This document shows positions 1 through 7,994 of a stretch of DNA of 64,000 nucleotides, one piece after another. A program made the translations under genes and the position numbers. Source of the stretch: GCA-2794515 sp033763335. GTDB taxonomy: Bacteria > Chloroflexota > Anaerolineae > Aggregatilineales > Phototrophicaceae. Numbering within the stretch: the stretch's first letter is position 1; every line of letters begins with the position of its first letter. The stretch is from NCBI GenBank assembly GCA_033763335.1, contig JANRKU010000098.1:1-64000 (forward strand), in the 5' to 3' direction. Below the pieces are notes generated by a model that was given only the letters and a program-made list of their open reading frames with translations, searched no databases and was not told where the DNA came from.

Positions 1-1509
1 ACCCGTGCGATTAGCGATGTGGATGAAATTCAACGGTATTTTGCGTTTGGGTTGATGGATGGACTCAATACGGCGTTGTTGGTGGGTGGTGTTGCTATTA
101 TCATGTTCATCACCAGCCCGGTTTTGGCGGTGATTGGGTTGTTGCCACTCATCCCATTGGCATTTTTCTCGCGGACATTTGCCTTGTTTGTTGACCCCAC
201 ATGGCGGGGCATCATGGAACGGTTGCAGAAATTGGGCAATTATATCCAAGAAAATTCGACAGGGGCAGAAGTGGTGCGTGCCTTCACCCGTGAAGAATAC
301 GAAATTAAAAAATTTGGGACAGAAAATGATGTGCTTTATCACGACCATATGCGCCTCATCAATAAATGGGCGACTTATTTGCCGATTAGCGCCTTCATCA
401 TCACATTTTCCACAGCGTTGGTGTTATTCTTTGGCGCGTTGATGGAACAAAGTGGTTTTGGTGGCGTGACGGTTGGGTTGGTGGTGGCGTTTAATGCTTA
501 TGTGTTCCTCATTGCACAACCGATTCGGTTTTTGGGATTTGTGATTTTGCTCATCACCCAAGCCATCAGTAGTGGTCGGCGCGTATTTGAAATTTTGGAT
601 GCGCCAGAATTGATTGCCGATAAGCCCAATGCGGTTGTTTTGGATGATATTCAAGGGATTGTGCAATTCCAAAATGTGAATTTGACCTATCCCAATACGA
701 CACAACCCGTTTTGAAAAATATCAATTTTACGGCACATCCGGGTGAGGTCGTGGCGATTGTTGGCGCGACTGGTTCTGGAAAAAGTTCATTGGTCAATCT
801 CATCCCGCGTTTTTATGACGTGAGTGATGGGTGTGTGACGATTGATGGCTACGATGTGCGTGATGTGAAATTAACCAGCATCCGCGATAGGATTGGCGTG
901 GTGTTGCAGACATCGTTATTGTTCTCTGCGACTATTTGGGAAAATATCGCTTATGGCAAGCCAAATGCCACAGATGCCGAAGTGATTGCGGCGGCTAAAG
1001 CGGCAAATGCACACGGGTTTATCACTGAATTCCCAGAGGGGTATAAGACACGGGTAGGGGAGCGTGGGGTGACACTCTCTGGCGGGCAAAAACAACGGGT
1101 GGCGATTGCACGGGCATTGCTCATTAATCCGCGTATCTTGATTTTGGATGATTCGACCAGCAGTGTGGATACCAAGACGGAATATACCATTCAGCAGGCA
1201 TTGAGTGTCATTATGCGTGGGCGTACTACGTTTATTATTGCCCAACGATTGAGCAGTGTGAGAGATGCTGACCAAATTTTGGTGTTAAAAGATGGCGAAA
1301 TCATCGAACAGGGGCAACATGATTATTTGCTCTCGTTGGATGGGTATTATGCTGAGACATATCGCCTGCAATTGGCAGACCAAGAGAAAGTACGTAATGA
1401 GCTTTTGGCATTGGGCGAGATTGTTGACGAAGAAGAGAAAAAATCGGTGGATATGCGACTGGCTACGGATGAATTCCGCGCCATTTTAGACGAAGTGGGA
1501 GGTGATTAA
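1..1509 (+). CDS. ABC exporter half-transporter with degenerate nucleotide site (5' partial)
   Basis: Membrane domain followed by an ATPase domain, as in type IV (ABCB-like) exporters. The reading frame is open from base 1 (TRAISDVDEIQRYF), so the start lies outside the window. 502 residues are visible. Seen: Walker A GATGSGKS, signature LSGGQ, and a Walker B that reads ILILDDST, with Asp (codon 1150-1152) where the catalytic Glu is expected. The H-loop reads IIAQRLSS, with Gln (1243-1245) where the switch His is expected. In known heterodimeric exporters one subunit carries exactly this pair of changes. The next gene begins 2 bases after the stop and has canonical residues at both places, so the two probably form a heterodimer. 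Substrate unknown; lipid or drug export is typical of the family. Confidence 0.93.
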   Translation, partial: TRAISDVDEIQRYFAFGLMDGLNTALLVGGVAIIMFITSPVLAVIGLLPLIPLAFFSRTFALFVDPTWRGIMERLQKLGNYIQENSTGAEVVRAFTREEYEIKKFGTENDVLYHDHMRLINKWATYLPISAFIITFSTALVLFFGALMEQSGFGGVTVGLVVAFNAYVFLIAQPIRFLGFVILLITQAISSGRRVFEILDAPELIADKPNAVVLDDIQGIVQFQNVNLTYPNTTQPVLKNINFTAHPGEVVAIVGATGSGKSSLVNLIPRFYDVSDGCVTIDGYDVRDVKLTSIRDRIGVVLQTSLLFSATIWENIAYGKPNATDAEVIAAAKAANAHGFITEFPEGYKTRVGERGVTLSGGQKQRVAIARALLINPRILILDDSTSSVDTKTEYTIQQALSVIMRGRTTFIIAQRLSSVRDADQILVLKDGEIIEQGQHDYLLSLDGYYAETYRLQLADQEKVRNELLALGEIVDEEEKKSVDMRLATDEFRAILDEVGGD

Positions 1510-1511
1510 TC

Positions 1512-3311
1512 ATGGCTGTCGCGCAAAAAATTAACCGCAAAGACAAGCATGTGGATATTGATGATATTGAGGCGGCGAGTTTCGATTGGGAAGTGACCAA
1601 ACGACTGGCGGGGTATTTAGCTCCTTATAAGCGCAATATCTATTTGGCGATGGTGATGGCGCTGTTTAGTGTGCTATCTACTGTGGCTGGTCCGCCGATT
1701 ATTGGATGGGCAGTGGATGAAGGGGTGCAAAATCGGAATTTGATGTTGGTGGCAATTGGTGTGATTGCTTATTTAATCATACAGGGGCTTGGCGCGTTGG
1801 GATTTCGTGTGCAAGTGATGTTGATGGCGATGGCGGGGCAACGTACCATCCAAAAATTACGCGACGACCTATTTGGGCATATCAATCATCTGTCCATTGG
1901 GTTTTTCTCTAAATACGAAACGGGGCGCTTGATTGCGCGGACAATCGGTGATGTGAATGTATTGCGCGAAGCCATCAACTGGGGGATTGTGGGGACTTTC
2001 CGCGATTTCTTGACGCTCATCGGCATTTTGGTAACGATGGTCATCATCAATTTGCCCCTTACGGTTGTTTCATTGGGTGTGGTGGTGGTATTGGCTTTTG
2101 TCGCCAATGTGTGGCGGATTTATGCCCGAAAAACGTATTTGCGCGTGCGCGAGACCAATGCTAAGGTCAATATGGAATTGGCAGAAGCATTCAACGGCGT
2201 GCGGGTGACACAGGCATTTGATAGGCAAAAACATAATTATAGCCGATTCACTGATGATATTGATATGAATAATCGCCAATCGAATGTCAAGGCGACATTG
2301 GTGGCGGCGAGTTTTTTCTCTAGCATTGAATTGGTCGGTGGGGTCGCTACAGGGGTGATGATTTATGTGGGTGGGATGTTGGTGTTGGGGCAAGAACTGT
2401 CCATATTCACCCTATTGACGTTTGTGCTATATATTGACCAATTGTTTTTCCCTATCCGCATGTTGGCACAACGCTATAATTTGTTCCAATCGGTGATGGC
2501 GGCAGGGGCGAAAATATTCAACCTGCTCGATGCACCAATCGAAGTGCAAGACGACCCCAATGCGCCCCAATTGCCAAAAATTGATGGACATGTGCAATTT
2601 GAAGGGGTGAGTTTTGCCTATGATGATAATAGTGATGATGGCGTGTTGCATGACATCAATTTGAATATTCCTGTAGGCAGTACGGTGGCGTTGGTGGGGC
2701 AAACAGGCGCGGGTAAATCCACGTTGATAAAATTGCTCATGCGCTCATACGATACCAAAAGCGGGCGAATTTTGATTGATGGGCATGATATTAGCCATGT
2801 GACCAAAAAGAGCCTGCGCCAACAAATGGGTGTGGTGTTGCAAGAGACATATCTGTTTTCTGGGACGGTGATGGATAATATCCGCTACGGGCGGTTGGAT
2901 GCCACCGAACAAGAAGTGATGGATGCCGCCAAAGCAGTAGGCGCGGATGAATTTATCATGCGATTGCCAGAGGGGTATCATACCGAAGTTCGTGAAGGGG
3001 GAGCATTGCTATCAGCAGGGCAGAAGCAATTACTCTCATTCGCACGGGCGTTATTAGCAGACCCGCGCATTCTGATTTTGGATGAGGCGACCAGTAATAT
3101 TGATACGCAAACCGAAAAAATTATCCAAACGGCGTTGGGACGATTGCTAGAAGGGCGCACGAGTTTTGTGATTGCTCATCGGCTGAGTACGATTGTTAAC
3201 GCCGATTTGATTGTGGTGCTTGACCATGGGCGGATGATGGAAGCGGGAACACATCAAGAATTGCTGGCAAAGGGCGGGATGTATCGCAGTATGTATATTA
3301 TGGCACATTGA
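1512..3311 (+). CDS. ABC exporter half-transporter, catalytically canonical partner
   Basis: A 599-residue fused membrane and ATPase subunit. Residues about 40-330 hold the transmembrane helices. The ATPase domain follows with Walker A GQTGAGKS, Walker B ILILDEATSNID and H-loop FVIAHRLSTI, all canonical. The signature reads LSAGQ instead of LSGGQ (Ala codon 3015-3017). In a head-to-tail dimer this altered signature faces the altered Walker B and H-loop of the upstream subunit, so all deviations collect in one of the two ATP sites. This is the arrangement known from asymmetric exporters such as TM287/288. The start overlaps no other gene and lies 2 bases after the upstream stop, so the two are almost certainly cotranscribed. 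Transported substrate cannot be told from sequence. Confidence 0.93.
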   Translation: MAVAQKINRKDKHVDIDDIEAASFDWEVTKRLAGYLAPYKRNIYLAMVMALFSVLSTVAGPPIIGWAVDEGVQNRNLMLVAIGVIAYLIIQGLGALGFRVQVMLMAMAGQRTIQKLRDDLFGHINHLSIGFFSKYETGRLIARTIGDVNVLREAINWGIVGTFRDFLTLIGILVTMVIINLPLTVVSLGVVVVLAFVANVWRIYARKTYLRVRETNAKVNMELAEAFNGVRVTQAFDRQKHNYSRFTDDIDMNNRQSNVKATLVAASFFSSIELVGGVATGVMIYVGGMLVLGQELSIFTLLTFVLYIDQLFFPIRMLAQRYNLFQSVMAAGAKIFNLLDAPIEVQDDPNAPQLPKIDGHVQFEGVSFAYDDNSDDGVLHDINLNIPVGSTVALVGQTGAGKSTLIKLLMRSYDTKSGRILIDGHDISHVTKKSLRQQMGVVLQETYLFSGTVMDNIRYGRLDATEQEVMDAAKAVGADEFIMRLPEGYHTEVREGGALLSAGQKQLLSFARALLADPRILILDEATSNIDTQTEKIIQTALGRLLEGRTSFVIAHRLSTIVNADLIVVLDHGRMMEAGTHQELLAKGGMYRSMYIMAH

Positions 3312-3332
3312 TAAGTATTGATATTCATTGTT

Positions 3333-3357
3333 GGGCGCAACATGTTGCGCCCTTACA
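3333..3357 (+). repeat. Palindromic element copy 1 (GGGCGCAAC/GTTGCGCCC + TTACA)
   Basis: A perfect 20-base palindrome, GGGCGCAACATGTTGCGCCC, followed by TTACA. It lies 22 bases after the stop of the ABC exporter gene. The same 20 bases occur again at 12374-12393, and variants occur elsewhere in the window. It could form a hairpin at the 3' end of the transcript, but no T-tract follows. Confidence 0.85.
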
Positions 3358-3437
3358 TCTTTTCCCTCACTGGATAGCGTATATCATCCAGAAAAGAGAC
3401 GCACAGAAGCACATCCTCTGCCATAAAATATAAACTT

Positions 3438-4049
3438 TTATGCCCAGATTTGTGATAGATCGAGGGTGAAATTGGGCAGGATGGAGGGGGCGGTGAGGTG
3501 TCCGTCTGCGCCGAAGCGTTGTGGGGTGAGGCTATCGTGAGTGTATATCCATGCTTTTTTTTCGGTGGGGTCTATGAGCCATATCACTTTGACACCGTTA
3601 TCAAAATCGCTGAGGAGTCTATTATCTATATCGGCAAAACGGTCATTGGGGGATATGACTTCGATAATCAAATCGGGTATGAGGATTAATGGTTTTGTTC
3701 GATAATCCGATTTATTGGCAATATAGGCATCGAATCGTTCTCTGGTAAAAATCATCAAATCGGGTAAACGTGAGCCTTTTACCCAGCTTGGATTATCTGC
3801 ATCAGGTAGGATAAATGTCGCTTCTGAAAATACTTCACCTAAATTGGTTTTTAAGAGATACGCATCTAATATACGAAATAAGGCACGAATGATATAAAAA
3901 TGGTCAAATATTGTCGACATTTGCTTGTTCTTATCAATCCTTCTTCCATTCACAATTTCAAAAGGCTGTTCATGGCTTAGGCGCATAAAATCATCTAGGG
4001 ACATGCCGTTGGAAACATCAATTGGGGGTGTGGGGTTTGCTATCATCAC
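3438..4049 (-). CDS. Uma2 family (DUF820) putative restriction-like endonuclease
   Basis: A 203-residue protein of the Uma2 family, which has the PD-(D/E)XK nuclease fold and is often present in many copies in cyanobacteria and Chloroflexota. Seen: N-terminal MSLDDFMRLS segment; EIVNGRRI strand; RLPDLMIF, supplying the first acidic residue; PDLIIEVISPND, with the second acid in the core strand; then KVIWLIDPTEKKAWIY, the usual C-terminal strand pair. Length fits the family. It stands alone between the ABC genes and the prenyl synthase, with no recognisable methyltransferase or partner. The biological role of the family is not settled; a DNA-cleaving activity is inferred from fold only. Confidence 0.88.
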   Translation of the reverse strand: MMIANPTPPIDVSNGMSLDDFMRLSHEQPFEIVNGRRIDKNKQMSTIFDHFYIIRALFRILDAYLLKTNLGEVFSEATFILPDADNPSWVKGSRLPDLMIFTRERFDAYIANKSDYRTKPLILIPDLIIEVISPNDRFADIDNRLLSDFDNGVKVIWLIDPTEKKAWIYTHDSLTPQRFGADGHLTAPSILPNFTLDLSQIWA

Positions 4050-4114
4050 AAAAATATCCTCATGGTGAATTTTTTATAGTATAGCATGGATTTAGGGCGA
4101 GGGCGGGATGATAA

Positions 4115-4160
4115 GGCGGATATACAACGGACACGAAGAATCGTGTCCCTACAATCCGCC
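4115..4160 (-). repeat. Palindromic element copy 2, nested stems
   Basis: An inner stem, GGACACGA/TCGTGTCC (4129-4136 and 4141-4148), has loop AGAA and is followed by CTACA. An outer stem, GGCGGAT/ATCCGCC (4115-4121 and 4154-4160), encloses it. The stem sequence differs from copy 1 but the CCCTACA flank is kept. It lies 20 bases past the stop of the minus-strand prenyl synthase gene, so it would be in that transcript's 3' end. Confidence 0.75.
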
Positions 4161-4179
4161 GTACAAAAAATCGTATTTT

Positions 4180-5271
4180 TTATAAATCGCGGTTGACGAT
4201 GAAATCTGCCCACAGATTGAGCCATTGCTTATACTCTGAATCGGGTAAGGTGTTGAGGTGAGATAGCGCCTCATGGACATATTTTTCTGCCAAATTTTTG
4301 GCATGGGTGATGCCCCCATAGTAACTTAATAATCCGACAACCTCTTGGACATCAGTGTGGGATGCGGTCTGGTTGCCCAAAATAGATAAGGTGAATTGGC
4401 GATGGCTATCAGTCATTTTTGGCAGGGCATTGAGGACGATGATGGTGCGCTTGCCTTCGATAATATCCGCGCCGACTTTTTTGCCGAGTTTGGCTTCATC
4501 GGCTGTGATGCCCAAAATATCATCTTGAATTTGGAAAGCGATGCCACATTTGCCTGTGAATTGACCGAGTGCATGGATATAAGGGTGGTCTAAATTGGGG
4601 TGTTTGAGACCAATCGCCGCGCCTGCACGTCCGCAAAATTCATATAATACGCCTGTTTTTTGCCAGAGCATCTCTAAGACTTCGGCTTCGGTGATTTTTT
4701 CAAAAGGTGTTTGTGATTGTAATACATCTACTGTTTCGCCATTGATGAGGGTGGTCTGGATAGTGCGGAATAATTCCCGACTGAGCAATAAGGGGAGTTG
4801 TGGGGGTAGGTCGTGGATAAAATGCAAATCGGGGAGGAGCGATGCCGCCCAACCTTGTTGCATATCCCCCGCTAAAATAGCGATGGTTAGCCCGTAGTGT
4901 TTGGCTTGCTCGTCACTAAATCCGAGTTCAGCTTTGGCGCGGGTGGCAAAATCGTGATGGACTGTTGGTACACCACGGCGCATTTCATCACGGTCTATGA
5001 TGTCATCATGCACAAGGGTGAAGGTGTGATATAACTCGACAGTGGCGGCGGCGGGAATGGCGGTTAGTTCATCACCACCGACTGCACCACAGGCGAACAT
5101 CAACACGGCGGGACGAAGTGATTTTCCGCCAGCATTGACATAACTATAGACGGCATCTTGGAGATGTTGATAGGCAAAATTCAGCCGATTTTGCTCTGAA
5201 AATAGGTAATTTTTGACCAGCGATTGACGTGCGCTGATGACAGTGGTGAGTTGTGCAGATTGTTCTGACAT
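4180..5271 (-). CDS. Polyprenyl (probably geranylgeranyl) diphosphate synthase
   Basis: Condenses isopentenyl diphosphate with an allylic diphosphate to make longer isoprenoid diphosphates. It is 363 residues long, a little over the usual size. Seen: GGKSLRPA (IPP-binding Lys and Arg, residues 48-55); first Asp-rich motif DDIIDRDEMRRG (D89, D90, D93); second motif QIQDDILG (D250, D251), with Gly in place of the last Asp, a form found in many GGPP synthases. F84 is five residues before the first motif; an aromatic residue at that point is known to limit chain length in archaeal-type GGPP synthases, so a C20 product is inferred. The LON-domain gene ends 12 bases upstream on the same strand. fni near the right end of the window supplies the same pathway. 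Confidence 0.9.
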   Translation of the reverse strand: MSEQSAQLTTVISARQSLVKNYLFSEQNRLNFAYQHLQDAVYSYVNAGGKSLRPAVLMFACGAVGGDELTAIPAAATVELYHTFTLVHDDIIDRDEMRRGVPTVHHDFATRAKAELGFSDEQAKHYGLTIAILAGDMQQGWAASLLPDLHFIHDLPPQLPLLLSRELFRTIQTTLINGETVDVLQSQTPFEKITEAEVLEMLWQKTGVLYEFCGRAGAAIGLKHPNLDHPYIHALGQFTGKCGIAFQIQDDILGITADEAKLGKKVGADIIEGKRTIIVLNALPKMTDSHRQFTLSILGNQTASHTDVQEVVGLLSYYGGITHAKNLAEKYVHEALSHLNTLPDSEYKQWLNLWADFIVNRDL

Positions 5272-5283
5272 GGGTTATCCTGT

Positions 5284-5982
5284 TCAGTTGAGCGAAAAAA
5301 CGCCACGCCAGCCTTCATCATCAGGTGGGTTGAGCATGACATTGAGCAAGGCGACTTCTTTGCGATAATGGGTGAGGAGAGATTCTATCATCGTAGAGAG
5401 GTCAGAAATTTCGAGTAGTGGTTGCTTATGGATGGGGTCTATTTGCAACAACACGGAGGCAAAATAGGCGAGTGTATTGGGGTCATTGGGCAATGCCGCA
5501 CCATGAAAATTGAGTTGTCCCGCTTTTTCGAGATTTTTGAGATACACTTCGAGTTTGTTTTTGAGCCTGTGCATGTTATTCAATGTTTTGCTGGTGATGT
5601 TTGCCAATAGGGGATATAACTCTACATCGGCGGTTAGATAGGGTTGGTCATACTTGAAATTGAGTACCTTAAATCGTTCACGCCCAATTGCTGATATATT
5701 CATCCGTCCCTCGCGTAGGGGTTGGACTTGACTAATTTGGGCGGTACATCCTACCAACGCTGTTTTGACACGACGCGCTGTGTCTGGTTGGTCATTGGAG
5801 ATAAGTACCACACCAAATGGTTGACGTTTTTCGATGCACTCGTTCATCATCTGCTTATAGCGGTCTTCAAAAATATGCAGATTGAGGGGCATCCCCGGAA
5901 ATAAGACAGTATTTAGTGGAAAAAGTGGTAAATCCATCATACAAGATAGCCATTCTTGGGATTTTACAATATCAAACATCAT
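5284..5982 (-). CDS. LON substrate-binding-domain protein
   Basis: A stand-alone N-terminal domain of Lon protease (PUA-like beta fold) without the AAA+ or protease parts. Seen: LPLFPLNTVLFPGMPLNLHIFE at the front, then KQMMNECIEKRQPFGVVLIS, and FKVLNF in the middle. These are the family's standard segments. The longest reading gives 232 residues. The Met pair just before DLPLFPLN (start at about 5940) would give the usual family N-terminus and may be the real start; neither site has a clear ribosome binding site. It is 12 bases upstream of the prenyl synthase gene and probably cotranscribed. Function of the free-standing form is not established; substrate or protein binding is inferred. Confidence 0.88.
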   Translation of the reverse strand: MMFDIVKSQEWLSCMMDLPLFPLNTVLFPGMPLNLHIFEDRYKQMMNECIEKRQPFGVVLISNDQPDTARRVKTALVGCTAQISQVQPLREGRMNISAIGRERFKVLNFKYDQPYLTADVELYPLLANITSKTLNNMHRLKNKLEVYLKNLEKAGQLNFHGAALPNDPNTLAYFASVLLQIDPIHKQPLLEISDLSTMIESLLTHYRKEVALLNVMLNPPDDEGWRGVFSLN

Positions 5983-6070
5983 TATAGCCGTAATTATCTG
6001 TTTTGCACGATTTTCTATTCAGAAATTAAGGGGAATGAGAGATGATAGGGGAATATGATGAGAATGATAC

Positions 6071-6102
6071 CTGTAAGGGCGTAATATATTGCGCCTTTAC
6101 AC
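6071..6102 (+). repeat. Palindromic element copy 3
   Basis: A near-perfect palindrome of 28 bases, GTAAGGGCGTAATA paired with TATTGCGCCTTTAC (6073-6100), with two mismatches. It is extended on both sides to TGTAA...TTACA. It sits between the divergent LON-domain gene and the following glycosyltransferase, 17 bases before that gene's start. It is the only copy found 5' of a gene and not 3' of one. Confidence 0.75.
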
Positions 6103-6119
6103 CAAGATAAGGTGTAATT

Positions 6120-7523
6120 ATGAGAATTGTGATGTTTTCGATTAACCCGCTATTTGCAGGGATGGTGATGGGTGGCGCACCCAAACATTTGCAAAGCGTG
6201 GCTATCCATTTGGGGCAACTTGGGCATGATGTGACGGTATTATGCACCCATATTGCCGAATCGAATGTGCCATTTCACTGGCATGAGAATGTGCGTGTTT
6301 TGCCAATATTGCGATTTAAGCAACCATTTCCCCAACCGTATGGGGTCACTGCTCATGATTTGGCGACCATTTTACAAGATATGGGCGATTATTTAGCCAC
6401 AGCAGACCGTTTTTATATGCACGATGGCGAGTTTTTGTTGCCCTTTGCCTATCAACATATCCCTACAGTGGTGTCATTGCGCGATAACGTGTATCCAGAG
6501 ACGATTTTAGGCGGATTTTTGGCACAGACGCATAAGCTCATCCTCATTTCTGAATATTCATACAAATATTATCAGCAGACAGTCGGGAGATTTTTCCCCG
6601 AATTTGACCAACGGGCGGTGGTTATCCACAACGGCTTAGATTGGTCAAAATTCACCTATACCCCCCCAAAAGAAATTTTGGAATATTTGCCTATTCAGCT
6701 CAATGGGCAACCCATTTTATTGCATCCACATCGCCCAGAAGCGACTAAAGGTATTTATCAGACGATTGCCGTTGTGGATTTGCTGGTGCATCAACATGGC
6801 ATTACCGATTTAGTCGCCCTTGCACCCCAATGGATGGAACATCAGCTCACGCCAGAATTGAGTGAATTTTATGCGGGAATTGAGCATGAGATTCGTATTC
6901 GTGGGCTAGAAAAGAATTTTGTGTTTCATGGCTGGATTCCACAACCCCTTATGCCTCAATATTATAGTTTGGGGAGTGTGACCCTTTCTTTGGGGAGTTT
7001 TCCAGAATCGTTTGGTAATGCGGTGTATGAGTCGTTGGGCTGTGGCACACCATCGGTTGTGGCGCGGATTGCCACCCACCGCGAATTATTGCCAGAAAAT
7101 TTGATAGATAAAGTTGATTATGACGATGTTCACATGGCGGCGGAAAAATCTGCACAAATTATCAAAGAACAACAGCGTACGAGCCAAGCGACGATGGATT
7201 ATATCCACACGCATTATTCGACAGAACGCCAATTACGTGCTTATGCCGATGCGATTTTGAATGCAGAGGTTGTCGCGCCGATGCGTTATCATCACCAAAA
7301 ATTGGATGCAAATACACGCTACGGATTGCCTGTATGGTGTTATCTGACGCATAAGGGCGTATATAACGATTTTTGGGCGGCATATCATCCATTGGGGATA
7401 TTAGAAGGTGTTATCCGCGAATATCCCGATGGATTTACGATGGCACAAGCGCAGGCAGAGGGTGTTTCTGATGATGTGGTTGTCACTGCATATCGAAATG
7501 GGTTTTTAGCCCCAATGAGGTAA
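6120..7523 (+). CDS. GT4-family glycosyltransferase with unusual C-terminal tail
   Basis: Transfers a sugar from a nucleotide donor to an unknown acceptor; GT-B fold. It is 467 residues long. Seen: Gly-rich N-terminus (NPLFAGMVMGGAPKHLQ) after a short first strand; central HNGLDWSKF; RPEATKGIY, the donor-domain segment with Arg and Lys; and the E-x7-E motif in FPESFGNAVYESLGCGTPSVV, the GT4 hallmark. The final ~75 residues (from about DANTRYGLPVWCYL) go beyond the normal end of the fold and match nothing I recognise. The start is supported by AAGGTG 6 bases upstream. A ferredoxin-like gene starts 3 bases after the stop. Likely part of a surface-glycan group with the genes to 10305. Confidence 0.85.
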   Translation: MRIVMFSINPLFAGMVMGGAPKHLQSVAIHLGQLGHDVTVLCTHIAESNVPFHWHENVRVLPILRFKQPFPQPYGVTAHDLATILQDMGDYLATADRFYMHDGEFLLPFAYQHIPTVVSLRDNVYPETILGGFLAQTHKLILISEYSYKYYQQTVGRFFPEFDQRAVVIHNGLDWSKFTYTPPKEILEYLPIQLNGQPILLHPHRPEATKGIYQTIAVVDLLVHQHGITDLVALAPQWMEHQLTPELSEFYAGIEHEIRIRGLEKNFVFHGWIPQPLMPQYYSLGSVTLSLGSFPESFGNAVYESLGCGTPSVVARIATHRELLPENLIDKVDYDDVHMAAEKSAQIIKEQQRTSQATMDYIHTHYSTERQLRAYADAILNAEVVAPMRYHHQKLDANTRYGLPVWCYLTHKGVYNDFWAAYHPLGILEGVIREYPDGFTMAQAQAEGVSDDVVVTAYRNGFLAPMR

Positions 7524-7526
7524 GGT

Positions 7527-7913
7527 ATGGCAAGCCAAAAACGTTATAAGATTCGCATAGTCAGCAAGAAAATAGATGATTTGGGGGAAGAAGAAAAAAT
7601 TGTGATGGTGGATAGAGGGGTGAACTTACGCCGATTATTATTGCGCGAGGGGATGTCGCCCTATGCACCGATTCCCCAACGGCTGAATTGTGGGGGTAGG
7701 GGGTTATGTGCGACCTGTGGGGTATGGATAGAAGAAGGTGAACAATTGCCAACCCATTGGCACGATAAAATTGGGAATCGGTTTGGGTATCCCCGATTAT
7801 CGTGTCAGGTGACGATTGAAAATGATATGACGGTGAGACTTATCCCAGAAAAATGGATTTGGGGCAGAAGAAAGCCCAAACGCCAATCTAATTCTAATCT
7901 AAAAAGTGGATAA
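7527..7913 (+). CDS. [2Fe-2S] ferredoxin-like protein
   Basis: A 128-residue protein with a beta-grasp [2Fe-2S] domain. Three cluster cysteines are in NCGGRGLCATCGV, spaced C-x5-C-x2-C as in adrenodoxin/Isc-type ferredoxins. The fourth is in PRLSCQVTIENDM. The segment PEKWIWGRRKPKRQSNS after the domain is basic. No reductase or oxygenase gene is beside it. It begins 3 bases after the glycosyltransferase stop and carries GAGG in that gene's last codons, so the two are probably translated from one mRNA. What it gives electrons to is unknown; a radical or oxidative step in glycan or lipid modification is only a guess. Confidence 0.87.
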   Translation: MASQKRYKIRIVSKKIDDLGEEEKIVMVDRGVNLRRLLLREGMSPYAPIPQRLNCGGRGLCATCGVWIEEGEQLPTHWHDKIGNRFGYPRLSCQVTIENDMTVRLIPEKWIWGRRKPKRQSNSNLKSG

Positions 7914-7940
7914 TGTGCATAAGTGAGATTTTACTATCTT

Positions 7941-7976
7941 GATGCGTCTATATAGTGCATACACTATTGGGGCATC
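7941..7976. promoter_or_regulatory. Inverted repeats upstream of the acetyltransferase gene
   Basis: ATAGTG-CATA-CACTAT (7952-7967) is a perfect inverted repeat, enclosed by GATGC (7941-7945) and GCATC (7972-7976). It lies between the ferredoxin stop and the acetyltransferase start, 18 bases before the GTG. It could be an operator or a weak RNA hairpin. No T-tract follows, so an intrinsic terminator is unlikely. Confidence 0.4.
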
Positions 7977-7994
7977 AACAAAGGATAATGATTA

